The notes under the pieces were generated by a model. It had not been told where the DNA came from. It saw only the letters and a list, made by a program, of their open reading frames with translations, and did not search any database. The position numbers were made by a program, and so were the translations under genes. Below are positions 54,358 to 62,422 of a DNA stretch of 64,000 nt, piece by piece. Where the stretch lies: positions 1,168,247 to 1,232,246 of the forward strand of contig NZ_VLLG01000003.1 in the NCBI RefSeq assembly GCF_007830125.1. The letters run 5' to 3'. The DNA comes from Chitinophaga japonensis (GTDB taxonomy: Bacteria > Bacteroidota > Bacteroidia > Chitinophagales > Chitinophagaceae). Every line of letters starts with the position of its first letter. Position 1 is the stretch's first letter.

Positions 54358-55131
54358 ATGAAAGCTTCATCCATGCAAAGTTTTGATTTACTGGAAAGCA
54401 GGGGGCTGACGGAAGACATTTTCCATGAATTAAAATCGATCCTTTCCAGTATTTTATCAAGCGTAGAGTTGATTGAGCTGTACGGTGGCATTAACGGTAA
54501 CGGTCATCATGGCGAAAAAACGTCCGCCAGCGGTAAAATAACACGGCAGGCGGGCGCCATTAAGTCACAGGTCATAGAGCTGGAGTTCCAGTTGCAGAAC
54601 ATACGGATACTCCAGCAGATTTTGGACAAGACGTTTGAGCCGAAGAAGAGCCTGACCAGTGTAGGCTTTTTTATCAGGAATTTTATCCATGATGAGCCTT
54701 ATGATACCTTGTTCGGCAATACAGTGGACCTGCAGATGAACAGGGAACATGCGGACGCTTATATTGATGAGTTCCTGGTCCGGCAGTTGGTGCTGAACAT
54801 ATTCTTCTGGATGATGAAGAACTCGCCGACGAACCAGTTGCCGAAGCTGAGCTTTATTTTTGAAGAGGACTGTTTTGAGATCAGGGGTTGTTTTGCGGCC
54901 AATGGGGCCAGCTACTTTTTCCCGGCGCATGCCCTAAAGTCCTTCGGGAATGGCAATGGAAACGGGAACGGGAAGCTGCATTTTGATACCGAGTTGCTGA
55001 ACCAGCGTATTTACTACCTGATATCATATATAGCAGACCTGCATGAAGGTAGTTTTGACATTAACCTGGAGGCCGGGAAAAATGTGGAGATCCTTGTTAA
55101 AATCCCTTACAAGCCTTCTTACATGTTATAG
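54358..55131 (+). CDS. Degenerate histidine-kinase-like protein
   Basis: 257 residues. No signal peptide or membrane helix. An H-box-like segment EDIFHELKSILSSILSSVELIEL is at residues 19-41. A remnant of the N-box region, VRQLVLNIFFWMMKNSP, is near 143-159, but the ATP/Mg-binding Asn is replaced by Trp or Met. The C-terminus, ISYIADLHEGSFDINLEAGKNVEILVKIP, looks like the end of an HATPase domain. The G1 (DxGxG) and G2 (GxGxG) ATP boxes are not visible; instead there is a low-complexity run GNGNGNGNGK. It is probably catalytically dead and binds partners. It follows wcaJ by 234 nt. Confidence 0.72.
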   Translation: MKASSMQSFDLLESRGLTEDIFHELKSILSSILSSVELIELYGGINGNGHHGEKTSASGKITRQAGAIKSQVIELEFQLQNIRILQQILDKTFEPKKSLTSVGFFIRNFIHDEPYDTLFGNTVDLQMNREHADAYIDEFLVRQLVLNIFFWMMKNSPTNQLPKLSFIFEEDCFEIRGCFAANGASYFFPAHALKSFGNGNGNGNGKLHFDTELLNQRIYYLISYIADLHEGSFDINLEAGKNVEILVKIPYKPSYML

Positions 55132-55246
55132 TACTTTCCGGGGCAGACAAATACAATACCCGGGCGTGCGGCCCGTGTTGCGCGCCTTTAAACTTTTGTT
55201 GTTTTATCCTTGCGGGATAAGGCAATGAGATAAGGTTAAAACTATG

Positions 55247-55266
55247 GGGGATATGTCCATATCCCC
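55247..55266. other. Short hairpin in the spacer before wzi
   Basis: Perfect 8-bp stem (GGGGATAT 55247-55254 with ATATCCCC 55259-55266) and a 4-nt loop (GTCC). It is not followed by a T tract, so it is at best a weak terminator or a regulatory structure. The rest of the 288-bp spacer shows nothing clear. Confidence 0.45.
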
Positions 55267-55419
55267 TGATTGCTGTGCCAATGCACATCAGATTTATACT
55301 GATTCAAGTAATTTTTATTCCCCTGATCCCGGCTAACTTGCTCCCGGTTTAATCTGTTTTGTCCTGTATTGCAGGCAATAAGCACCATATCCATTTTGAA
55401 TATTGAAAAACCGAATGCC

Positions 55420-56862
55420 ATGAAGCGGCTACTCATCTTTCTGACCATCTTGTTATACCTGGCTGTTACGGACCTGCGTGCGCAGGTGCTGGATTCCTTA
55501 CTGATCAAAGTAAGTACCACCGGCACCCTGGCATCTGAAGATTACCAGCCTTTATGGATCACCAGCCAGCGTTTTGGCACATTGACCGATCGTAAAACGG
55601 ACCTTTCCACCCGGGTGGGTTTCAGCAATGCCCACCGTTTTGGCGGGGATAAACAGTTCTATATCCGCTACGGAGCCGACCTGTATAATAATGATCATTT
55701 CGGGGAAGTGTTCCTGCAGCAGGCCTATTTTAAAGCCGGCTACGGCCACCTGGAGCTGCGCGCCGGGCGCTATGAAGAAATGATAGGGGAGGTGGACAAG
55801 GACCTTTCCAGCGGCTCCCTGGGCGTGAGCGGCAATGCGCTTCCCATACCGCAGGTAGGCATTGCGTTCACGGACTATGTGAATGTGCCTTTTACCAATG
55901 GCTGGCTGCAGTTCAAAGGACAGTTGAGCCATGGATGGATGGGCAACGACCGTTTTATAAAGGAGGCCTGGCTGCACCAGAAAACCATGTACCTGCGGGT
56001 GGGCAAAAAACGCCTGAAAGTGGGCGCCGGCCTGCAGCATTATGCCGTGTGGGGAGGCGAGCAAAAAAACCTGCCGGAGATCAAGAAGAATTTCTGGGAC
56101 GTGTTCCTGGCAAAGGAAGCGAATGACGGCACCGTTGGCGGCGACTACCTGCCCAACCGCTCCGGCGATCACCGCGGCGTAGTGGAAGGCACTATTGACT
56201 GGGAAACCGACCGCACCGGCCTGCACCTGTACATGCAGATGCCTTTTGAAACAGGGCAGGGTATTGATATCCGCAATATAGACCGCCTGCTGGGTGTGGC
56301 GTATACCAACAAGCAGGAAAGCGCCTGGCTGCACAAGGTGGTGGCCGAATTTATTCACACCAGGCAGATGAACGACTTTTATACCCATAATTACCAGGAA
56401 AGCTACTATAACAATGGTATCTATCTCACCGGCTGGGAATACCAGGATCGGATTATCGGTACCCCGCTGTTTGTGAGCAGGATCAGGGGCAGCCAGTACT
56501 TCCCGGAAGCCGTTACCCCCTTTGACTGGAATGCCCCCAGGGACTCACTGCGGGGCAAAGGCTGGAACATTATTAACAACCGTGTGATAGGTGGCCACCT
56601 GGGCTTCCTGTACACCATTAAGCGCATGTTTGCAGCCAGAACGCTGCTCACCTTCACACAGAACTACGGCAATTCGGATGCCGCCAGCGATCCCTTTTCG
56701 CCTTCCATGTACCAATTCTACACCCTGCAGGAGCTGAGCTACCAACTGCCTTCCCTGCCGCTGACCCTCAAAGCCGGTATCGCGGTGGACTGGGGGGAGC
56801 TGAGCGACAATGCCGGCCTGATGCTGGGCGTTAACTGGCAGTTTGACCGCTGGAAACGGTAA
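55420..56862 (+). CDS. wzi: Wzi-family outer-membrane capsule assembly protein
   Basis: 480 residues from the ATG at 55420, which begins the signal peptide (MKRLLIFLTILLYLAVTDLRAQ); the frame runs upstream to a TTG at 55369. The mature protein is rich in aromatic residues and alternating strands, as in an 18-strand barrel, with EVFLQQAYFKAGYGHLELRAGRYEE near the N-terminus and GIAVDWGELSDNAGLMLGVNWQF at the end. Wzi-family proteins help hold or place capsule at the surface. The position at the end of the exopolysaccharide locus fits. A clear terminator follows. Confidence 0.85.
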   Translation: MKRLLIFLTILLYLAVTDLRAQVLDSLLIKVSTTGTLASEDYQPLWITSQRFGTLTDRKTDLSTRVGFSNAHRFGGDKQFYIRYGADLYNNDHFGEVFLQQAYFKAGYGHLELRAGRYEEMIGEVDKDLSSGSLGVSGNALPIPQVGIAFTDYVNVPFTNGWLQFKGQLSHGWMGNDRFIKEAWLHQKTMYLRVGKKRLKVGAGLQHYAVWGGEQKNLPEIKKNFWDVFLAKEANDGTVGGDYLPNRSGDHRGVVEGTIDWETDRTGLHLYMQMPFETGQGIDIRNIDRLLGVAYTNKQESAWLHKVVAEFIHTRQMNDFYTHNYQESYYNNGIYLTGWEYQDRIIGTPLFVSRIRGSQYFPEAVTPFDWNAPRDSLRGKGWNIINNRVIGGHLGFLYTIKRMFAARTLLTFTQNYGNSDAASDPFSPSMYQFYTLQELSYQLPSLPLTLKAGIAVDWGELSDNAGLMLGVNWQFDRWKR

Positions 56863-56901
56863 GGGCCGGTTTCAATAACACGTATTTTACGCACATCGCA
56901 G

Positions 56902-56928
56902 AATGGGGAGCTTAAAAAGCTCCCCATT
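56902..56928 (+). terminator. Terminator at the end of the exopolysaccharide locus
   Basis: A 12-bp perfect stem (AATGGGGAGCTT 56902-56913, AAGCTCCCCATT 56917-56928) with a 3-nt loop lies 40 nt after the wzi stop. A/T ends on both sides give short U runs in both directions. Confidence 0.85.
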
Positions 56929-56986
56929 TCAGTAAATAGTACCACAAAAACCCCGTTTGATGCCACGCCGCTGCCCGGGCCTTTCG

Positions 56987-56994
56987 TAATTTTG
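56987..56994 (+). promoter_or_regulatory. Candidate -7 element (TAATTTTG) for the AraC gene
   Basis: TAATTTTG fits TAnnTTTG and lies 20 nt before the ATG. A TTTG lies 27 nt upstream, longer than typical spacing. Confidence 0.4.
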
Positions 56995-57014
56995 TACCGT
57001 AAAAACAAGGCCCG

Positions 57015-57893
57015 ATGGCAAAGTCAAAGATCCCGGTGTATGACATCTACGGCATCATTCCCGGGCATACGCAACAGGACCTCCTCCTGTCCCGTTTTGC
57101 TCCTTATGTGCGGGAGCACCGGCACCTGCACACGCAGCACGGGCATTCCTTTTATCACCTGGTGCTGTTCACCAAAGGAGCCGGTGAGCATACCATTGAC
57201 TTCGACCGGTTCACGGTGCAGCCCTACCAGGTGTACTTTATGGCGCCCGGCCAGGTGCATAGCTGGCATTTTAACGGGGATATGGAGGGATACCTGGTGC
57301 ATTTCTCACCCGCCTTCTTTCAGTCTTTCCTGGCCGACCAGCATTACCTGGACCGTTTCGGTTTCTTCCGGGGCATCAGTAAGGAAGCGGTATTGCAAAT
57401 ACCGGCCGCCATGCGGAAGGATGCCGTGGCCCTGTTTGAAAATATGCTGGCGGAGCTGGAGCAACCCCGGGAAGGCGGGCTGGATATGATCCGCATGTAC
57501 CTGCTGCAGTTCTTCATGCAGGTGGAACGCTGTTGCGGAAACGCGGAAAAACAGCAGGTGCCCCGGCAGAAGCAACTGTTGCTGGCCAATTTCCAGCAAT
57601 TGATCAACAAGCATTACAACACCATCCGGCTGCCCAGGGAATACGCGGAGCTGCTGTACATAACGCCCAACCACCTGAACGCCCTCTGCCAGGACCTGGT
57701 GGGCAGAACGGCCGGTGAAATGATCCGTGACCGGGTGCTGCTGGAAGCAAAACGGCTGCTGGTCAATGAGGCGCTCACCATTACGGAAATTGCCTATGCC
57801 CTGAATTTCCAGGACAACTCCTACTTCAACCGGTTCTTCCGGAAGAACACCGGCATGACGCCGGAGGCCTTCAGAAAACAGATACACCATTAA
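57015..57893 (+). CDS. AraC family transcriptional regulator
   Basis: 292 residues. N-terminal cupin-like domain with HRHLHTQHGHSFYHLVLFTKGAGEHTIDFD and MAPGQVHSWHFNGDMEGYLVHFS (residues 35-95), and C-terminal AraC HTH pair: first LPREYAELLYITPNHLNALCQDLVG, second LTITEIAYALNFQDNSYFNRFFRKNTGMTPEAF. The His-rich cupin motif suggests that a metal or a small ligand binds. It may be transcribed with the DUF983 gene 12 nt downstream. Confidence 0.92.
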   Translation: MAKSKIPVYDIYGIIPGHTQQDLLLSRFAPYVREHRHLHTQHGHSFYHLVLFTKGAGEHTIDFDRFTVQPYQVYFMAPGQVHSWHFNGDMEGYLVHFSPAFFQSFLADQHYLDRFGFFRGISKEAVLQIPAAMRKDAVALFENMLAELEQPREGGLDMIRMYLLQFFMQVERCCGNAEKQQVPRQKQLLLANFQQLINKHYNTIRLPREYAELLYITPNHLNALCQDLVGRTAGEMIRDRVLLEAKRLLVNEALTITEIAYALNFQDNSYFNRFFRKNTGMTPEAFRKQIHH

Positions 57894-57905
57894 AATAACT
57901 ATACC

Positions 57906-58322
57906 ATGTGTGCTCATCAACAGGATGCGAAACCGAACCTTATCGTAAGCGTATTACAGAACAAATGCCCCCGTTGCCGTACCGGCAGGCTGTATAAACA
58001 TGCCCATCCCTATGCCCACCTCGGCAGCTTTATGGAAATGAAGGAGTATTGCGATGTATGCGGGCAGCCATCGGAGCCGGAAACAGGTTTCTTTTTCGGC
58101 ACCGGCTATGTCAGCTATGCATTGTCCGTTGCCTTTAGCGTAGCCACTTTTGTTGCCTGGTGGGTGCTCATCGGGTTTTCACTGGAAGACAACCGGCTGT
58201 TCTGGTGGATAGGCATCAATGCCGTGCTGCTGCTGATCATACAGCCCCTGCTCATGCGCCTGTCCCGGATCGTCTGGCTTTCCTTTTTCATTTACTATGA
58301 TCCCAACTGGCGGCTGCAGTAA
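57906..58322 (+). CDS. DUF983 family membrane protein
   Basis: 138 residues. Two CxxC motifs (NKCPRCRTGRLY and YCDVCGQPSEP) near the N-terminus, possibly a zinc ribbon, then ETGFFFGTGYVSYAL and two membrane helices (SVAFSVATFVAWWVLIGFSL and WWIGINAVLLLIIQPLLMRL). This matches DUF983 proteins, which are widespread and have no known function. It starts 12 nt after the AraC stop. Confidence 0.85.
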   Translation: MCAHQQDAKPNLIVSVLQNKCPRCRTGRLYKHAHPYAHLGSFMEMKEYCDVCGQPSEPETGFFFGTGYVSYALSVAFSVATFVAWWVLIGFSLEDNRLFWWIGINAVLLLIIQPLLMRLSRIVWLSFFIYYDPNWRLQ

Positions 58323-58368
58323 CGGCGTTCCTTTTTTGGCTACCTTTACGCAAATTTTTTTGTAAGTA

Positions 58369-58899
58369 ATGGAGCCCGTTGTACTAGCTGTTTTCTATAT
58401 CCTGGTAATTGCCCGCCTCTTATCCATTTTTATTTCCGCCGCCAATGAACGCAGACTTAAGCAGCTTGGCGCCGTTGAATACGGCCGGTGCAACTCCGCT
58501 TTCCTGGTGCTGGCGCATTTTGCCTATTACATCGCCTGCGTGATAGAAGGCAACCGCCGCGGTGCTTTCTTTTATGACGGCATCAGTTACCTGGGCCTGG
58601 GCATATATGCCTTTTCCATTGCTGTGCTGTATTACGTGATATACGCCATCCGTCATGTATGGACTGTAAAGCTGATCATTGCCCCGCCGCAGCTCCATGT
58701 TATCAATAAATCGCCATTATTTAAGTATATTAAGCATCCGAACTACTTTCTGAATATTATACCGGAGCTGATCGGGATCGCCTTGTTCCTGCATGCCTGG
58801 ATCACCCTGGTGGCAGGCTTGATCATTTACCTGGTGCCGCTGATCACCCGTATAAAGCAGGAAGAGGCCGTGATGAAGGAACACTTCAGCGAATATTAG
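58369..58899 (+). CDS. Isoprenylcysteine carboxyl methyltransferase-like membrane protein
   Basis: 176 residues with four to five membrane helices. The motif HPNYFLNIIPELIGIALFL with upstream HVINKSPLFKYIKHPNY is typical for the ICMT/phospholipid-methyltransferase family, where HP and a downstream E bind S-adenosylmethionine. It probably methylates a lipid or an isoprenoid. Substrate is unknown. It is followed by a small acetyltransferase gene. Confidence 0.82.
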   Translation: MEPVVLAVFYILVIARLLSIFISAANERRLKQLGAVEYGRCNSAFLVLAHFAYYIACVIEGNRRGAFFYDGISYLGLGIYAFSIAVLYYVIYAIRHVWTVKLIIAPPQLHVINKSPLFKYIKHPNYFLNIIPELIGIALFLHAWITLVAGLIIYLVPLITRIKQEEAVMKEHFSEY

Positions 58900-58920
58900 A
58901 TCATTTATACAAAGCATACC

Positions 58921-59217
58921 ATGGAAGTTAAACTGCGGATGAATGAGAAAGCGCACGGCGCTTTTTATATCATGGAAGGGGAACAGCGCCTCGGCGAAAT
59001 GGTGATCGGCATTGCCGGTGATACGCTGACGGCTTATCATACCGAAGTGTTCCCCGAAGGAGAAGGCAGGGGCCTCGCTAAAATGCTGCTGGACGCCATG
59101 GTGGATTATGCCCGGCAGCACCGGCTGAAGGTAAAGCCGCTTTGCCTTTATGTACATGCACAGTTCAAAAAGCATCCTGAAGCATACGGGGATGTATGGC
59201 AGCAGGGAGAAGCATAA
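58921..59217 (+). CDS. Small GNAT-like N-acetyltransferase
   Basis: 98 residues, resembling the YidJ/YjdJ-type short GNAT proteins. The acetyl-CoA-binding part is EVFPEGEGRGLAKMLLDAMVDYARQHRLKVKPLCLYVHAQFKKHPE, with the conserved GRGLA-like loop at 50-54. It is too short for a full GNAT fold with a substrate domain. Substrate unknown. It ends 20 nt before the pirin start. Confidence 0.85.
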   Translation: MEVKLRMNEKAHGAFYIMEGEQRLGEMVIGIAGDTLTAYHTEVFPEGEGRGLAKMLLDAMVDYARQHRLKVKPLCLYVHAQFKKHPEAYGDVWQQGEA

Positions 59218-59237
59218 CTACACCAACGCATACCAAT

Positions 59238-60098
59238 ATGTACAAGCAGATCGAGCACATACTGGAAGGAAGGGAAAAGCACATAGGCGACGACACCATT
59301 TTGCAATCCCTGCCCCATAAGGATTTCCGTTTTGCCAGCCCTTTTGTTGTGCTCCACCACCTGCCGGCGCGCAGCTACCCGGCAGGCTCCCCGCCGGAAA
59401 GGTTGCACCCGCACCCGCACCGGGGCTTTGCGCCGGTTACCTTTATGTTCCAGGGAGAAGGCTATCATAAAGACTCGCTGGGCAACAGCGGCATCCTGGA
59501 AGCGGGCGGGGTGCAGTGGATGTTTGCCGGCAGCGGCTTGCTGCATAGTGAAGGACCCTCCAAAGCGTTCCTGGAAAAAGGCGGCGACTACGAACTTGTA
59601 CAGTTATGGGTAAATGTACCGGCCCGCCATAAAATGGAAGCCCCCTTTTACCAGCATGCCAGCCACGCGCAAATGCCTGCCATCAGTAAGGACGCCGGTA
59701 TCCGCCTGCACCTGGCCAGCGGCACCTACCAGCAGTTGACCGGCCCGGTAAACCGCTCGTTCACGCCCGTCACTGCCATATTCGGGAGCATGGACATCAA
59801 CAAGACCGTGCGCTTTCCCGCAACAGTGGGGGACTGGACCCTGCTGTACGTGGTGGACGGCGCCGTGATCATCAACGACCGGCAAACCGTTAATAAACAA
59901 CACCTGGTGATATTCAGCAAAGCAGGAACAGAGATCACCGTTACTGCCCGGGAGCAGTGCAGGCTGCTTTACCTGTGTGCCACGCCCATTGATGAGCCGG
60001 TGGCGGCAAAGGGTAATTTTGTGATGAATACGCTGGAGGAAATAGCGCAGGCGGAAGCGGACTTTGCCGCCGGTAAGTTTGGCGAGCTGGATGAATAG
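59238..60098 (+). CDS. Pirin family protein
   Basis: 286 residues from the ATG at 59238; the frame opens upstream at 59196, inside the previous gene. Two cupin domains. Metal-binding His in LHPHPHRGFAPVTFMFQGEGYHKDS (residues about 54-78) and the pair MFAGSGLLHSEGPS near 95. Pirins are iron-binding redox-sensing or quercetinase-like proteins. The biological role here is unknown. It runs convergently toward a small unknown gene with a 5-nt gap. Confidence 0.92.
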   Translation: MYKQIEHILEGREKHIGDDTILQSLPHKDFRFASPFVVLHHLPARSYPAGSPPERLHPHPHRGFAPVTFMFQGEGYHKDSLGNSGILEAGGVQWMFAGSGLLHSEGPSKAFLEKGGDYELVQLWVNVPARHKMEAPFYQHASHAQMPAISKDAGIRLHLASGTYQQLTGPVNRSFTPVTAIFGSMDINKTVRFPATVGDWTLLYVVDGAVIINDRQTVNKQHLVIFSKAGTEITVTAREQCRLLYLCATPIDEPVAAKGNFVMNTLEEIAQAEADFAAGKFGELDE

Positions 60099-60103
60099 AT
60101 GGG

Positions 60104-60367
60104 TTATGCCTCCTTCGGGCCTCTTTTCCCTTCCGTGGTGAACTGCAATAAACGGGCGGCTACGGCCTCTTCCATATCATCGGGAATGGTGGAGGAGGCG
60201 TCGCCAATGGCAACAAACTGTTCAATATTGGTATCCCAGGCAAAGATGTATTCCGGGCCGTCATTATAGCTTACGCGGTAACGCGCTTCGGAGTTAAAAG
60301 TGAATGGCACCGCCTTTATCCAGTAGGGCACATTGTTCAGCATTAGCTCGAAAGTAATTGGTTCCAT
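60104..60367 (-). CDS. Small protein of unknown function
   Basis: 87 residues from the ATG at 60367, chosen because it begins a plausible first strand (MEPITFELMLNNVPYWIKAVPF). A longer frame to 60469 reads through the terminator stem and is discarded. The protein is beta-rich at the start (EARYRVSYNDGPEYIFAWD) and helical at the end. I recognise no family. It lies alone between pirin and the lyase gene. Confidence 0.6.
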   Translation of the reverse strand: MEPITFELMLNNVPYWIKAVPFTFNSEARYRVSYNDGPEYIFAWDTNIEQFVAIGDASSTIPDDMEEAVAARLLQFTTEGKRGPKEA

Positions 60368-60420
60368 AACTGTGCTTTTCCTGCTCTTCCAACAAAAATC
60401 AGTCCCAAGAGAATCTCCGT

Positions 60421-60461
60421 AAAAAGCAAATGCAGCGGCGCAACCGCTGCATTTGCTTTTT
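60421..60461 (-). terminator. Strong terminator of the lyase-like gene
   Basis: A perfect 18-bp stem (AAAAAGCAAATGCAGCGG 60421-60438 with its complement at 60444-60461) and a 5-nt loop. The flanking A tract becomes a U run on the minus strand. It lies 14 nt past the lyase stop and could also act in the other direction. Confidence 0.93.
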
Positions 60462-60475
60462 ATTTTCACGGCGTT

Positions 60476-61699
60476 TTAGTCCAAAGGGTCCAGGCTGCAG
60501 GTCAGCGTTCCGTACCCTAACTGGTCGTACCCTCCGCTGTTGGGGCCGTAGTTACCGCCCCCGCCTTCGGGTCTTACCTTTTCAGCAAATCTTTTGCTGT
60601 AAGGCGCAGGCAATCCCTTACGGTTAGCATAGTGGTTATATACCAGCTCCCATATGGGGCGTACATTGCCGCGCGCCGCCTCGCTGATGACCGGCTGGTT
60701 TACGCCCACGCAATTGCTGTAGGGCGCATAGGGAACGGTTTCGCCCAGGTTGTACTTCGCCACGTATTCGGCGCCTTTTAAGAAACGGTTATCGTCATAC
60801 CCGTACATATCATCGCCCTGGTTCCAGGCCATTTCACAAAAAGCGCCCATCAAACCAATGCCCAGCACATTATGCCCCTGGTCACGGCCGCTTTCCTGCC
60901 ACTGGCCCATCCCATCGGGGTGGATATACCAGACGGCGTTTTTGATGCAGCCATTGCCCTCCCCGTATTTGAAATAGTGAATGGCCTCGTTATACAGGTC
61001 CCTGTCATCGCAAAGCACGCCTATTGCCAGTATGGAGTTCATCACGCAGAGGTCCCAGTTGGCGTAGAAATGGCTCATGCATCTTTCTTTCCTGCTAAGG
61101 AAACCATGGTTCAGGGGGTAAAACACGTTCAGCATCATCCGTTGAAAACGGGTAAAGTCGGCCACGGCCCAACCCTCGTAGGTACGCATGATCTCCGCGG
61201 CGTTGGCGAACTGGTAGCCTTGAAAGCCGGCCAGCAGGTTAACATCATTGTTGCCAGCCAGCGCCTTCAGCCGGGATGACCAGGCGTTCATGATCTGGAT
61301 AGATTTTTCGGCATAGGCGTTATCGCCGGATACCTTCCATCTTAAAGCAGCGGCATAGGCAGCGGCAACATCATTGAACAATATGCCGTAGTTTTCAGGA
61401 TGCACGCCATCATAGCCCCGATAAACAGTATCAAGCGGATTCGGCTGCCAGGTGAGCGCGGCATGGGCATTGCCGGTTAGCTTGCCCCAGCCGGACAGCC
61501 ACGGCTCGGCGCCGGCGTTTACCTTGGCGGCCATACGGTCAAAATCCGTTTGCCGGTGTAACAGGCCCGGATGCACGAAGGCGGTGTCATGGTCATTCAA
61601 TGGCAGCCGGTCTGCAGCGGCGTCCTTCTCTTTTTTGCAGGCGCCGGCCAGTAAAAACAGCAATGTACAGGCTGATAAACTCAGAAAGTTAGTGCTCAT
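60476..61699 (-). CDS. Alginate lyase-family secreted lipoprotein
   Basis: 407 residues from the ATG at 61699, which begins a lipoprotein signal (FLSLSACTLLFLLAGACKKE, lipidated Cys about 21); the frame extends 33 nt upstream. The mature protein is mostly helical (alpha/alpha toroid) and has FYANWDLCVMNSILAIGVLCDD and GMGQWQESGRDQGHNVLGIGLM, characteristic of the alginate-lyase-domain family (PF05426-like), whose members cut polyuronides by beta-elimination. The Gln, Glu, Arg and His in that motif are plausible active-site residues. It might cut a glucuronate-containing polymer. Substrate is not provable from sequence. Confidence 0.85.
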   Translation of the reverse strand: MSTNFLSLSACTLLFLLAGACKKEKDAAADRLPLNDHDTAFVHPGLLHRQTDFDRMAAKVNAGAEPWLSGWGKLTGNAHAALTWQPNPLDTVYRGYDGVHPENYGILFNDVAAAYAAALRWKVSGDNAYAEKSIQIMNAWSSRLKALAGNNDVNLLAGFQGYQFANAAEIMRTYEGWAVADFTRFQRMMLNVFYPLNHGFLSRKERCMSHFYANWDLCVMNSILAIGVLCDDRDLYNEAIHYFKYGEGNGCIKNAVWYIHPDGMGQWQESGRDQGHNVLGIGLMGAFCEMAWNQGDDMYGYDDNRFLKGAEYVAKYNLGETVPYAPYSNCVGVNQPVISEAARGNVRPIWELVYNHYANRKGLPAPYSKRFAEKVRPEGGGGNYGPNSGGYDQLGYGTLTCSLDPLD

Positions 61700-61780
61700 A
61701 GGTGCTTCGACAAATTTGGTTAAATCAAACAATGATACGAATGATTTACATGATAAGTTGCCTGTCTGTAAAAAAAATCA

Positions 61781-62422
61781 TTACATTTTATTTCCCTTTG
61801 CCAGCGCCATTTTTACCGCCAGCCCGGACAGCACCCCGGCCATCAGCCATTTCTGCAGGCGTATCCACTTGGGATGTACGGCAAACCAGCGGGTGACCCG
61901 CGCCGCCAGCAGCACGATGATGAAGTTGACGGAAAAGCTCACCATTAGCTGTGTAAAGCCCAGCACCAGGCTTTGCGACAGCACATCGCCGTAGGCCGGG
62001 CGGATGAACTGCGGGAAGAAGGACAGGTAGAATACCGCTACCTTGGGATTGAGCACATTGGTGAAAAATCCCATACCGAACAGTTTAAAGGGTCCGTCTG
62101 CCTGCAGCGCCTGCCGTGTTTCAAACACGCTTTTACTGCCCGGTTTCACCGCTTCCCATGCTAGGTACAGCAGGTAAAGGATGCCGGCTGTCTTCAGCAC
62201 CGTATAGGCGTAAGGGATAGCCATTAGCACGGCAGTCAGCCCGAAAGACACCAGGATGATATGGAAAAGGAAGCCGCAGGCTACGCCGGCCAGGGAGATC
62301 AGCCCGGCTTTTTTGCCTTGGGTTACCGAGCGGGAAACCAGGTAGATCATGTTGGGGCCGGGCGTGATCACCATTAGGAAAGCTGCCAGCACAAAAAGCG
62401 ATAGCTGTTGTACGGGTATCAT
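61781..62422 (-). CDS. LysE/RhtB family amino-acid exporter
   Basis: 213 residues with six membrane helices. The family start FLMVITPGPNMIYLVSRSVTQGKKAGLISLAGVACGF contains the conserved TPGPN motif. It exports amino acids or similar compounds. Its start overlaps the stop of the ATP-grasp gene by 4 bp (ATGA-type coupling), suggesting that the two act together. Confidence 0.93.
   Translation of the reverse strand: MIPVQQLSLFVLAAFLMVITPGPNMIYLVSRSVTQGKKAGLISLAGVACGFLFHIILVSFGLTAVLMAIPYAYTVLKTAGILYLLYLAWEAVKPGSKSVFETRQALQADGPFKLFGMGFFTNVLNPKVAVFYLSFFPQFIRPAYGDVLSQSLVLGFTQLMVSFSVNFIIVLLAARVTRWFAVHPKWIRLQKWLMAGVLSGLAVKMALAKGNKM

Noticed and set aside
60368..60469. N-terminal extension of the small unknown protein
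   Set aside because: It would be translated from the terminator stem of the neighbouring gene; the internal ATG at 60367 gives a more sensible protein.
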